Under the pieces are notes generated by a model, which had not been told where the DNA came from, did not search any database, and worked only from the letters and a program-made list of their open reading frames with translations. From NCBI RefSeq assembly GCF_002234675.1, contig NC_019867.2:19624184-19688183 (forward strand): DNA of 64,000 bases, written 5' to 3'. The translations under genes and the position numbers were made by a program. Shown here piece after piece: positions 53,552-64,000 of this stretch (within the stretch, counting starts at the first letter, position 1; each line of letters starts with the position of its first letter). Source of the stretch: Oryzias latipes (Eukaryota > Chordata > Actinopteri > Beloniformes > Adrianichthyidae).

Positions 53552-54700
53552 TCACCTGACATGGGCGGGTGGAGGGGAAGCGGACGGCGGGCACAAAGGG
53601 CTTATGTTAACTGGCTTAATTTGAGAGACATGGAAGGAGGGGTGGACCTTGAGGGCAGCTGGTAACCGGAGGCGGACACATGAAGGATTGATGATGCGGT
53701 CGATGACATAGCGACCGATGTAGTGGGGCGCCAATTTATGGGAGGTAGCCTGGATGGGGATGTTCGACGAAAGCCATACCCTTTGACCAGGTTGCTAAGT
53801 GGGTCCCACCACCCTGTGGCGATTAGCTATCTGGCAGTTGCTCTCCTTGGTGCGGAGAAGAGCGGCCCTGGTCTGGTGCCAAATCTGTTGGTACCACTGG
53901 AGATAGAGTTGGACCGAGGGCACTGCTAGATTGAGTTCCTGTGACGGAAACAGAGGTGGTGAGTACCCTAGGAAGGCTTCGAAGGGAGACATTCCCGTGG
54001 CGGTAGAGGGGTGAGTATTGTGAGCATACTCTAACCACACCAGGAACTTAGACCAGTCAGCACTATTTTGGGCAGCCAGACACCTGAGAGTAACTTCCAG
54101 CTCCTGGTTGGCCCTCTCCGCTTGGCAGTTGGACTGAGGGTGGTATACTGACGAGAGACCTGTGAGATGAACTGAGGACCGCGGCCTGAAACAATGTCCA
54201 ACGGAATGCCATGATGGCACAATACTTGATTGACCAGAAAGTCGGCGGTCTCAGTAGCGATAGGTAACTGGGAGGGGGAATGAATTGGACAGATTTAGAG
54301 AAATTATCTATGATGGTAAAAATAACAGTATTGCCTTGAGAAGGTGGTAGTCCCGTCACGAAGTCCACTGCTATTTGAAACCAAGGGCGACTGGGAGTGG
54401 ACAGAGGAAGCAGATGACCAGCGGGTGGAGAATTGGATGCTTTGGAGCGAGCACAGGTGGTACAGGCCGCAACATATTCGCGAACATTTTTTTCCATTGT
54501 GGGCCAAAAAAACGTCTCTTTATGAGATTGACAGTTCTACGTACCCCTCCATGGCATGCAATTCGGGATGTACGCCCCCAAGTGAAGACGTCAGACCTAA
54601 GAGAGGTGGGTACAAAGAAAGTTCCTGGAGGACATGGTACATGATCGGGTTCCTCACCTTGGGCCTGTTGGACCCTGGTTTCAATGTCCCAGGTGAGGTT
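53552..54700 (-). pseudogene. Gypsy integrase remnant
   Basis: Pieces in order: GGVRRTVNLIKRRFFGPQWK and CTTCARSK (the HHCC zinc region), IAVDFVTGLPP (first catalytic Asp), DIVSGRGPQFIS (second Asp region, here Gly), and YHPQSNCQAERANQELE (catalytic Glu). The C-terminal barrel reads [22 protein letters not shown]. After it come about 20 residues and a stop, with no chromodomain. Split by frameshifts. Confidence 0.85.
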
Positions 54701-55150
54701 ACCCACAAAACAGGAGGTCGGAATAATGGTGGATTTGGTAGTGGTTTCAGAGGTGTTGTATTTTCTGGAGAGTGCATCAGGCTTGATGTTATGGCTTTCG
54801 GGATGAGAGGTGATAGTAAAATTGAACCTATCAAAAAACAGGCACCTGACGAGAGTTGAGTCGCTTAACAGATCGTAAATATGCCAGTTTCTTGTGATCC
54901 GTCCAGACTATAAATGGTTGTTCTGCCCCCTCCAGCAAATGACGCCATTCTTCTAATGCGAGATTTATAGCCAGTAGTCCCTGATTCGCGACATCATAAT
55001 TTTGCTCTGCGGAGGAAAGTTTGCTTGAGTTTTCCAGAGGTTTCCTCACATTGGGAGAGACTGGCCCCTACTCCAGAGTCGGAGGCTTCGACTTCAACAA
55101 TGATTTGTTTAAGAACATCAGGTTGGATGAGTACCGGGGCGGAAACAAAA
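54700..55150 (-). pseudogene. Gypsy RNase H remnant
   Basis: Minus-strand pieces [20 protein letters not shown] and [13 protein letters not shown] match the connection/RNase H region between RT and integrase. Frame-broken. Confidence 0.65.
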
Positions 55151-56169
55151 AGTTCTCTGAGCTTAGCAAAAGCATTATTAGCTGCAGGATTTCAAACATC
55201 AGGGCTGTTGATCGAGGGGAGTTGAGTGAGGGGTGCGGCTATACAGCTGTCATTGCGGATGAAACGTCTATAGAAATTGGCAAAACCCAGGAATTGTTGT
55301 AGTTTCTTACGCGTCTCCGGGATCTTCCAATTAGTGACAACTTCTATCTTTGACGGGTTAGGTCGGATGCTACCTGCCTCAATGATAGACCCCAGAAAGG
55401 GTACAGTGGACACATGGAATTCACATTTTTCGGACTTGACAAATAACTGATTTTCGAGTAGTCTCTCTAGAACGAAGCGGACGTGGTGTTCATGTTGAGC
55501 AAGGTTATTAGAGTAGATGAGGATTTCGCTGAGATAAACAAAGACGAAGCGGTTGAGAAAATCACGGAGGACGTCATTAACAAGTCTTTGGAATACCGCA
55601 GGAGCGTTAGTGAGTCCGAAGGGCATAACGAGGTACTCATACTGACCCAAAGGTGTGTTGAAGGCCATTTTCCACTCATTGCCTTCTCAAATGCAAACCA
55701 GGTGATAGGCCTTGCGGAGATCAAGCTTAGAAAAAATATGAGCCTCTTGGACAGAATCAAAAGCAGAATTTATGAGCGGAAGAGAATAATTGTCTTTAAC
55801 AGTAATTTGGTTCAATTCACGATAATCGATGCAGGGTCTTCAGGACTTGTCTTTCTTCTCAATGAAGAAAAACCCTGCACCGACTAGGGAGAATGAGGGA
55901 CGGATGTGACCTGAGGAGAGAGCTTCCTGTATGTAGTTTTCCATGGCAGATTTTTCGGGACCGGACAGCTTAAATGATTTATCCTCAGGAAGAGTAGCGC
56001 CACTACGGAGTTCAATAGAACAGTCATAGGGCCTGTGGGGAGGTAAAGCACAGGCTTTAGCCTTACAAAACACAGTCTTAAGATCATGGTAACAAGGAGG
56101 TACTTTGGTAAGATCTATGTACTTTTGGAGACAGGAGAAATGGTGGAAGGAATAGCAGAATGTAGGCAA
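55150..56169 (-). pseudogene. Gypsy reverse transcriptase, catalytic box changed
   Basis: The 56169-55840 frame carries the N-terminal RT part ([28 protein letters not shown]). After a frame change, 55668-55192 carries [32 protein letters not shown] and [12 protein letters not shown]. The usual catalytic YLDDIL reads YLSEIL: both Asp codons are altered, so the enzyme is dead. Confidence 0.88.
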
Positions 56170-56465
56170 TTAGCCATACAAAACGTACTCCAATTGGAGA
56201 TACGTTGGGAGGACCAGCCGATCTGGGGATTTTGAAGTTGAAGCCAGGAGAACCCCAGAATAATAGGGGTCTGAGGGGATTGCGTGACAAAAAAACGGAG
56301 ATATTCTCTGTGGTTACTGGAGGTGAGTATGAGAATGGGTTTATTGCGGTGCGTGATTCTAGAGAGTTACTGGCCACCTAACCTGGCCGCTTTGATAGGG
56401 GAACTAAGTGGTTCAGTAGGTAAAGAAAGGTGATTAACGAAGTGCTGATCTATGGGACTGTATTC

Positions 56466-56477
56466 AGCGCCTGAGTC
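56466..56477 (-). pseudogene. Gypsy aspartic protease active-site remnant (DSGA)
   Basis: ALIDSGAE on the - strand is the aspartic protease signature, here intact, upstream of the RT. The surrounding frame is broken. Confidence 0.75.
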
Positions 56478-56589
56478 GATGAGCGCCTTGAACTCATGAA
56501 TCACAGATTTATGAGAGATCTTGACAGGTAAAAAAAGGAAATGTTTTTCATTAGTTTCCTGAATTATCCCCCCGTGGCCTGTCGTCTAA

Positions 56590-57563
56590 CAGGGGGTTCT
56601 GGAGTTTAAACGGAGAGAGCATTGTGAGACTAAGTGACCTGGGTTCCCACAATAAAGACATAAACCCTCTTCCTTGCGTTTCTGTCTTTCTTCAGCAGTT
56701 AGTTTTTAATGTGCGATTTGCATGGGTTCCTCAGTGAAGCTACCAGATGATTCGTGTCCCGATGGAGGATAACATTAAGCATTGGTGTGCGAGTAGGAGT
56801 GAGACAATTGCTGAAGACTTCGTTCTGTTTGACGTTCACGAAGCCGGACGTCCGATCGGATGCGGAAATGAGATCTTCGAAGTGGTTAGCTTCAGGCTGA
56901 GAAATGGTCCTTAATATTTTCATTTAGTGACTGGTAGAAAATTTCCTTGAGTGCAGTGTCGGGCCAGCCTGCCTCAAACGCCAGAATCCGAAAGTCTATT
57001 ACGTGGTCATTTACCGAACGGTTGCGTTGCTTGAGGCTAAGCAACCGTTGGATAGCTTCTTCCTGCTTGCTTAGCTGGTCAAAAACTAGATGAAACTCTC
57101 CAATGAATCAGTCAAATGGCAAATGAGAAATGGGATGAGTGGCCAGAACGGCTTGAGCCCACTGAAGTACTTTATTACGGAGGGCATTAACAATCAGAGT
57201 GATTTTGCTGTGATCATTCTGGTAATACCTGGGTGCTTGTTGGAAGATGAGTTGACATTATAGTAAAAAACCTCTGCAGGCTGGGTTCAGGCTGGAGGCG
57301 GAAGTTTTCCGGTGACGTGGCGGAAGTAGAGGCTGGAACGTTGCTGGAAGATGGTGGCGGAGCTGAAACAGTAGGATTGGAGATTTGTCCGGTTACTTCC
57401 ATGAGAGTCTGAGTTATACCGTCGTGGTGGCGAAAAAGATCCTGCTGCGCAGAGGACATCTGGGAGAGAGCATCTGTTGACAGTTGAGGATTATTCCTTG
57501 TTGGAATATGGTGAGGCGGAGTCCTTCCGGGTCAGCTGGGTCAGGAGTTTGGCCAGTTCGTTC
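56590..57563 (-). pseudogene. Gypsy gag remnant with CCHC zinc knuckle
   Basis: The - strand reads through QTPDPADPEGLRL directly after the LTR, then SAQQDLFRHHDGITQTL, and later fragments such as KITLIVNALRNKVLQWAQAVL. A single CCHC knuckle CLYCGNPGHLVSQC lies at 56620-56661. Frames shift between the parts, and an in-frame stop separates the N- and middle sections. Gag packages element RNA. Confidence 0.75.
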
Positions 57564-58078
57564 TGTCATGATATCACTTGACTTGGCAGACCCAGATGCT
57601 GGAACCCGGAAGAAATCCCAGGAGAATGTAAGGTAAGTAAGATGATTTAATTTACAGCCAGATAGTTCAGTGGTAAAGTTGAAAGCAGAGTTCAGTTGCT
57701 AAATAGTATGATGAAGATCAGGAATCCTGGCTAGGAGGCGAGGCGTGGCTGGAGGGTTCGGCAGTAGCAGATCAGGAGAGCTTGGCTTGAACTAGATCCG
57801 AGGCGAAGACAAGGAGCATGGAATGGTGACGGTAACCAGGTGAGCACTCGTGGATTTCTTTTCCTGTGGGTGAGGCATAAGGAGCAGATTAGCGAGAGGA
57901 AGACAGGCATGAACAAGATGCATGAGGTGAGCAGACTATGCACCGTAGAGGAACAACAAACTGGAACTGGAACTCCTTAAGAGGGCTGCAGGCTGATGAG
58001 GTGAGTGGTTACAGCTGGTCACATCAGGAACAGAGCAGAGAGGGGAGGGGGAGGAGAGCTGCCAGGGGCACCATGACA
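57564..58078 (-). repeat. Gypsy 5' LTR (element orientation)
   Basis: TGTCATG to CATGACA, 515 bp. Repeated almost identically at 52993-53515. Confidence 0.93.
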
Positions 58079-58620
58079 GTTTTGACGCTGCCAAAAGGAG
58101 ATCAAGGCTGCAAAGAGGACCTACAATGCAAAGATGACAGACCAGTTTTCTGGTGTAGAGTATGTGTTTATGTGTAGAGTGCGTTACAATAGTCCAAAAG
58201 GGAAAAAATAAAAGCGTGAATCACCATCTCAAGACATTTTTTAGATAGGAGAGGGGTTATCCTGTATAACCTATGTAGTTACCAAAAACAAGATTTGACC
58301 ACCGATTTAACATGTGTCTCCAAATTCAAATCGGTATCAAATATCACCCCCAGATTTCTGCAGCTTGAAGAAACACTGTTAGACAGAGACTCTAATTTCT
58401 GAGCCACACCATTTTGGGCCTCAACTGAACCAAAAAAAATTACATCAGTTTTGTCCATATTCAACTGCAGATAATTTTGGGCGATCCAGGTTTTAATATC
58501 AGCAATGCAGCTATTGAAATTCTTTAAAAGACCATGGTCACCAGGTTTAAAGGATACGTAAAGTTGAGTATCATCGGCATAAAAATTAAAATTAAGGTTA
58601 TTTCGACATTCGGGGCAGTA
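58079..58620 (-). pseudogene. L2-like LINE RT fragment (reverse)
   Basis: On the - strand: NFNFYADDTQLYVSF (RT catalytic box), then WIAQNYLQLNMDKTDVIFF and SSCRNLGVIFDTDL, the order of a fish L2/Rex-type RT. Both ends are truncated. Confidence 0.8.
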
Positions 58621-61458
58621 ACCCTCAAGCTGGAGGAGTGGCTACAATAGATCCTAGTGCTAAGAAGAGCTCAGGTACTGCGCAGGACCCTGAAGCTCTG
58701 GTAGAGGACTCGAGCTTGGGTGAGAAACCACCCGCAGAAGGGTGAGAGGGGCGTTTTTTCTTTCTTTATGTGATTCTTGATCTCAGGCTTGTCTTAAAAA
58801 AAACTAAAAGGTAGAAGCTATCAATAAAAAGCATATTTTGAGGTAATTTAGTAAAATGAAAAAAAAAAAACTACCGTTGTAAATATTTAGGTAAATTTAT
58901 CAATTGTTTCCATTGTGATCATTTAAACTGAAACTGCTAAAATGTATATAATATATAATATAATATCTATATAATATATAGGAAAAAACTTAACATTGGA
59001 GATTTCTTCTATCATGTGTATCATGTTGTTTTTTAATTTGCCTGGATTTATCCAACCAAATTTCAATGAGTTGCTGTGTCTCATTGTCATGGTTGCCTCC
59101 TACTCTATTTATATGCCATAATAACCGGCTATGGTAGCTATTTGGTTGTAATTTTCCTATCTGAGGACGGAGGCTACTCAGACGGAGACAAACCTAGAGC
59201 GGACCAAAGCTCAGTCCGATTGGAAACTAATTGAGACCACCTCAAAAGATGGGTCCAAGAGAGGTTCCAGCAGACCAGGGTCAGCTTGGGTGTATTCAGA
59301 CTGAAAATTTGTTCTGGATTATTTGGGGAAACAAACTCTTGCTCACTTCAAGCAAACCAAATGTCTCCAGTCTGAGTACACCCTTAGAGGCAAAGGTGTT
59401 TTTGGATTTGCTTTAGTCAATCAAGATCACAAAGTTTTCAAGTCCCCCTGTGACATTTTTATGAATAAAAACATTCCCTGTGGTGCTTTAATTATTATGA
59501 GGACGTTTTAAACCAAAATCCCACAAAACTGAATGTCTTAAAAAGCCATATTTGATGCGAATCTGGAGCCACTGTTGCCAAAATCACCTCTACATGGGCG
59601 TGCCCATTGGTGCTGAGCCTGTATGAGTGAAGAGCTTGACACGGGGGGGGGCGAACAACACTGACTGACAGTCTCTATTCTCAAAAGTTTATCTTTGGGA
59701 TATAAACAAAAGGTGAAAAGTGACATGTTTTTGGTTCCAAATTGACACTTTTTGAGCAATGTGCAGAAGAACAAAATGAATCTGCACCAGACCCTGCTGT
59801 TTGATAAAATGATACACAGAAAGGAACTTTAAGTCCATGAAAAATGCTTTGAATTATATTGTAATTTAGGCTACATTGCACCATCAAGCAACACTGGCTG
59901 TGGCTCAGAATTGATTTGATGCTAGCACATGCAGATTGTTGAATTGACTTGCACAGCAAATAAAATAAAATGAAATCCCATAAAAATAGTACCTATTCGC
60001 ACGCAATTTTCTAAATACATGTGGCCAGTGCTGAATTTTTTTCTTGCCTGCATGGACCCAGAGGAAAGATGAAGTTTAGGATTAAAGGTTATGGTTAAGC
60101 TGCATTCACACCAAACGCGAATTGCGTGGCAGAAGTGGCCAGTTTCTATATTAAGTCATACGTCATAAGTCACACAATCTGAAGTGTTGGGCAATGGCGG
60201 GTACATCCTGGATAGTCTGTCACAGGGCTGATGGGGCTGGAGCGAGACCGATCACTATGCTGGGCTCCCAGGAGGCGAGCTGGTGGGCAGACAGAAAACT
60301 GCTGCGGGTTGGGGAGCCAGCCTGCTCGGGCCTCCAGAACTTTGAAGTAATTTTCTTATTTTCATCAAGGCAATAATAAAAAAGGTCCCCAGATTTTTTT
60401 CTTGTTTTTATTTTTACCCTCTCTGGTTAATGCGGGACAGCAAGCCTTCAAACTCGGTCAGAGAGAGAACACATTTGAGACTTTATTAAAGTCTCACATT
60501 TGAGACGTTTTTTTCTTCAGGGCAGATCAAGGATCTTGCGTAATGCCCATGCAGTCCTGGGCTGTTGTGACATCACGACGGCTCATTAATTCAAATTGAG
60601 AATTAATTCAGCGATTTAAAAGGAGAAATACTCAGAAATGCAAAAATGAAATGATTTTTTATAACGTTTGTTCTCTTTCATAAAAAAAATGCCACACGAA
60701 CATGTCAAAAACTCAAAAAACATTATTTTCATCACAGGGGTAACTTTTAAGAATGGATATACAGGGAAATAATGCCACTATTAGAAGGCCAGTTTAAGGT
60801 TTTCATTCAGCAGACAATCTTTACTTACTTATTTACATGTACAGGCAATTTAATATTGAATGTCAGCCAGTTGACTTTTCAACTTCCTGCACTACAGCTA
60901 CTTTTGGTCAACAGTGACACATACTGACAAGGAGGAGTCTCTAGTGAATTGTCTCAGCTGATGTTGATTCACTGTGCCATGAAAGGTTCAATAGTAGCAC
61001 AACTGTTCAACCGAAAGAATTTATAGATTTCATTAGAAAGCAGAAGAGACGTCATACCCAACAAACCAGAAAACCTTAGTACAGCAGACAGAATAATCCA
61101 AGGCTATTTTACACCACAATAGTAACATGTACAGACTTAGTCGACGCCTCACCACATTGCTGTAGTAGTTCATGCAGAGGGAATCCTAAACAGTAACAGA
61201 GTGACATACGTGTTCATACTTATCTGTAGTTAAGTGCAGTAAGGTCTGGTTTCATGCTCCCAATGTGCTCTGTAATGTTTCAGTCCAAACTATTTTCTGC
61301 CTCTGAAACATTTGAATATTTTTGTGATTTAGTGGAATTATGGGAAAAAGCTTATCGGTGAAGTTTTAGAAGATTGTTCGAAATTGTCGACTTATATGGA
61401 CTTATGCTTCTCTTACGAACACACATACATGGTAATCAAGAGTGAATGTCTTTGTAAC
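58621..61458. other. intergenic, partly repeat-derived
   Basis: AT-rich with a (TA)n-like stretch at 58941-58981. Near 60100-60400, phrases such as TGCATTCACACCAAACGCG recall dispersed repeats, but borders are not visible. A family E fragment is at about 60605-60750. No gene. Confidence 0.4.
60605..60750. repeat. MITE family E fragment
   Basis: Shares ATACTCAGAAATGCA, GTTCTCTTTCAT-type and TTTTCATCACAGG sequence with the right halves of 30585-31212 and 40728-41356. Partial. Confidence 0.45.
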
Positions 61459-61482
61459 CCTTGTGCTATCCTAGGCACTTGC
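61459..61482 (+). repeat. isolated end of a family F MITE
   Basis: CCCTTGTGCTATCCTAGGCAC with the TAA before it, but no matching right end nearby. Confidence 0.5.
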
Positions 61483-61690
61483 ATTTATCCACCACATCTA
61501 ATAAATTTAATTATTAATATTGAATTATTTAATTATTAAGTATGAGTTTTGTCATTCGTCTGTGGGTATCAAAAAAATGTCATCCTCTGGGTATGACCTT
61601 TGTTCTGACAATAGACAAAAAAATTAAATTCAAACTGGACCAGGATAGAACAGGATCATGGGAGTCCATTTGAGGCTCTCTGAGGTGTAA

Positions 61691-61894
61691 CCCTTGTGCT
61701 ATACTAGGCACTATAAAATTGGGAGTTGGGTCATCTAGACCCCACAAGACAGTGCGCTGAACCTTTTTTCTTCAATAATTTGTGATCTTCACTGGTGTTC
61801 ATGGATTACATGAAATCTTTCCACCTTTATCCACCTTTGTCCTGGTAGGGAGAACACGTCAATGTAAGGGTGGGGTCATATGATAGCACAAGGG
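61691..61894 (-). mobile_element. piggyBac-type MITE, family F (copy 3, reverse)
   Basis: CCCTTGTGCTATAC ... GATAGCACAAGGG with GTAA before and TTAA (61895-61898) after. About 204 bp; the interior is the complement of the copies at 39063 and 44490. Confidence 0.85.
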
Positions 61895-61898
61895 TTAA

Positions 61899-64000
61899 GA
61901 ACATGTTGACCATGTTTAACTGAGAAGCAGATTGTGATTTTTATCTTGAAAGGACCTTTATAAACTTTATAAATAAATTTTATTATTATTATTTACTATT
62001 GACACTGAGACTGTCAAGCCCAGAAATTGAATTGTGAGTGACAATTATTGGTTGCAAAGTTTAGGGGCTCTAGAAAAAAAACAACACACAGACTCCGTAG
62101 ATTCTAAGATGAAAGAAAATTAGTTCGTATCACGCCTGATGTGGTATGAAACAACTTTGGAGGTCTAAAATACTTAAAAGAAATAATAGATTCATAACAC
62201 TTCGACCTGTATTTTTGCATGGTCATTTTAAGCTTAGAAGCTTAGTTTTTATAGTTTTGATTTTGCTGTGTGTGGGACATGAGTGAGCTAAACCCTTTTT
62301 GATTTAGAAAATAAATACCAAAAAATAATCCCCAGAGAAATGTGGCCAGTGTTAACACAGATTTCATTAAGATACCTGATATTTCAAAATTATAACAAAC
62401 TTCTATCTACTTCAGTATGCCTTCCATGTGCTTTCAGTACACATGACTGGCCAGAGGAGAAATGTCTCTAATTGCTGCACTTTTTAATTCTACTTGACCT
62501 TTATCAGAATACACTCACACTAGTAAAGATTAACTCAATGTCAGACCTAAGTTGGTTTTAATTTAGAGTTTGCTTTTTTTGTTGTTTTTCACATCTCAGA
62601 ACATCCTTTCAGGGGTCGCCACACCGATACAGCTTTTACTGATTTACACATGTGGTTTGGCAGAGATTTTTACGCCGGATGTCGTTCCTTACAAACCCCT
62701 ATATTTTATCCCCCCCTATATTTGGGACCGGCACAGGGGGACCCAAACTTGTGCCCCCTTATGGCTAAATAGTTAAGCAGCTTTGATGAGCAAGTGATAA
62801 AGCTGGACTCTGGTGAGATCATGCAAATGAATGTGGTCTGCCTTAAAGTGAAGGTCTCAGGAAAGGCTAATTAATTAACTTCACGACCAACTCATAGTAC
62901 AACTGTTGAGCTATCCCAGAGTGCATTTGGTCCAGAGTTCAGCTCTTTTGGTAGCTGATATCACTCTGGTGCCATCCCTGGACCCTCCTCACAGAGGTGT
63001 TCCATAGCACTTGAAAACAGGATAGGGATCCTGTGCTGTGACACGCAAAATGGAGAACACAGTGGCATCAACAGTGCGACAATAAATTATGACGCTCTTC
63101 ACAGCATAGCAAATTAAATCATGTGCATTGACTGCATGGATGGGATGTAGTTCAGCTTGAACAGTGTGTCAAGGCTCAGTTTTCAAGCAAAATGCTTTTG
63201 TAGGATTCTTAATATGTTATAGTAAAACAATCATATTGTTTACTATCAAGACAAAAATAAAAGATAAAAGATTTGACTCAAGCTTCTTTTTGTAATCATA
63301 AACCCTTACCATGAGATCAATTTCAAGTACTGAGGCCCAAAAATGCAACATGGAGATGCTAATGAGAAGAAGCACACCAAATAATATCTCAAGAGTCTGC
63401 TGTCTTGCATATGTTGCTCTTCATGCACCATAAAAGACAACAAAAAGCCACACAAGGTACAAGTTAAAACTGGCACGGTAGATTGGCTATATAGAGTCAC
63501 TGTTTGATGACATATGCAAGCCGTGACATGTCTTCTAGCAGTGGTGTAAGATAACTGTCAATAAGAAACATCTGAATAAATAAAAAAAGTTTTGCGCAAT
63601 TAATACTTTGTACACAAATTGAAATAAAAAATATGATCTGACGAAATTTCCCCGGTTAACAAACTGTCAAAAATAGGTCACAGGCATGTACCTTGAGTCC
63701 CGAAACATTGATCTAAGTTGGCATGCACATCGAGGCTCATTTACTAAACTAAAACAAAATTAAACTTCTTAGGTAGGTATTGATCCCCTGGAAGAGAAAT
63801 TATCCTAATACCATTGCTCTGCTGAATAATAAAAAAAAACAAAAAGGTTATAACAGCAAAGTCCTACTGCATTTGTGAGAACAGCTAATCAAATAAACAA
63901 TGCACCAGACCCAGTATTGGTGGGAAAAAAAGCAAAAGCCATCCCTCTTATTAGCTGTAAAAAAATCCTTGTTCGTCAAAAAAGAGATGATAAGACAATG
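61899..64000. other. intergenic, no gene recognised
   Basis: Mostly AT-rich. A family C repeat occupies 62595-62780. The stretch about 62930-63170 looks high-complexity, with homeobox-like TAATTAATTA nearby (62868-62880), and could be conserved non-coding DNA (inference only). Confidence 0.4.
62595..62780. repeat. unclassified dispersed repeat, family C (copy 2)
   Basis: CAGGGGTCGCCACACCGATAC, then TTTACGCCGGATGTCGTTCC and TTTATCCCCCC, in the same order as 13105-13400. Confidence 0.55.

Larger units (their letters stand above)
52993..58078 (-). mobile_element. Ty3/Gypsy LTR retrotransposon, both LTRs present
   Basis: Minus-strand order: 5' LTR 58078-57564, gag, protease, RT, RNase H, integrase, poly-purine tract, 3' LTR 53515-52993. 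The LTRs (515 and 523 bp) differ at about 20 positions by eye (about 4 percent), so insertion is moderately recent. LTR termini TGTCATG...CATGACA are a 7-bp inverted repeat (one copy starts TATCATG). Flanks GTTTC and GTTTT suggest a 5-bp duplication with one difference. About 5.1 kb; coding frames are broken. Confidence 0.92.

Noticed and set aside
54344..54859. 171-codon + strand frame
   Set aside because: Antisense shadow of the Gypsy integrase region.
1..64000. CRISPR arrays, operons, prokaryotic-type systems
   Set aside because: The window is vertebrate nuclear DNA. The tandem arrays seen are degenerate repeats without regular spacers.
1..64000. tRNA or rRNA genes
   Set aside because: Only tRNA-like SINE heads were seen; none has a full cloverleaf by eye.

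Overview
The window is nuclear DNA from a ray-finned (teleost) fish. The evidence is three spliced vertebrate genes with GT-AG introns, teleost-type mobile elements (Tc1/mariner, piggyBac, hAT-like MITEs, L2-type and RTE-like LINEs, a Ty3/Gypsy LTR element, tRNA-like SINEs) and AT-rich intergenic DNA. A percomorph such as a medaka relative is plausible, but the species cannot be fixed from this sequence.

Layout. (1) 1-5.2 kb: intergenic, with a decayed piggyBac transposon (2869-4227) flanked by TTAA. (2) 5217-23962, + strand: a complete adamts13 gene (VWF-cleaving metalloprotease). I could place 29 coding exons, all in phase, totalling 4149 nt (1382 aa). Its introns hold two Tc1 relics, a hAT-like MITE and other repeats; two transposons lie against splice donors. 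(3) 24422-33811, - strand: a complete crat gene (carnitine O-acetyltransferase), 14 coding exons, 1884 nt, 627 aa, tail to tail with adamts13 (459 bp between stop codons). (4) 34764-35636, - strand: single-exon ier5l. (5) 36-46 kb: no gene seen; SINE-like copies, a 1.08 kb foldback element, a degenerate CACAAATTA-type tandem array and piggyBac MITEs. (6) 46.3-52.5 kb: a hAT-like element split by a nearly full-length L2-clade LINE whose ORF2 frame is open except for two stops. (7) 52993-58078: a Ty3/Gypsy element on the - strand with both LTRs, carrying inactivating changes. (8) 58-64 kb: an L2-like RT fragment, further MITEs and unannotated sequence.

The genes are not functionally coupled. 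adamts13 encodes a secreted plasma protease, crat a mitochondrial acyl-CoA/acylcarnitine enzyme, and ier5l an immediate-early nuclear regulator. crat and ier5l are neighbours on human 9q34.11, and ADAMTS13 lies farther along the same arm, so the window shows conserved local synteny compacted in fish. I found no clearly new biological system. The most useful leads are the transposon/splice-donor junctions, the GC-AG intron, the foldback element, the hammerhead-like motif and the nested or damaged retroelements.
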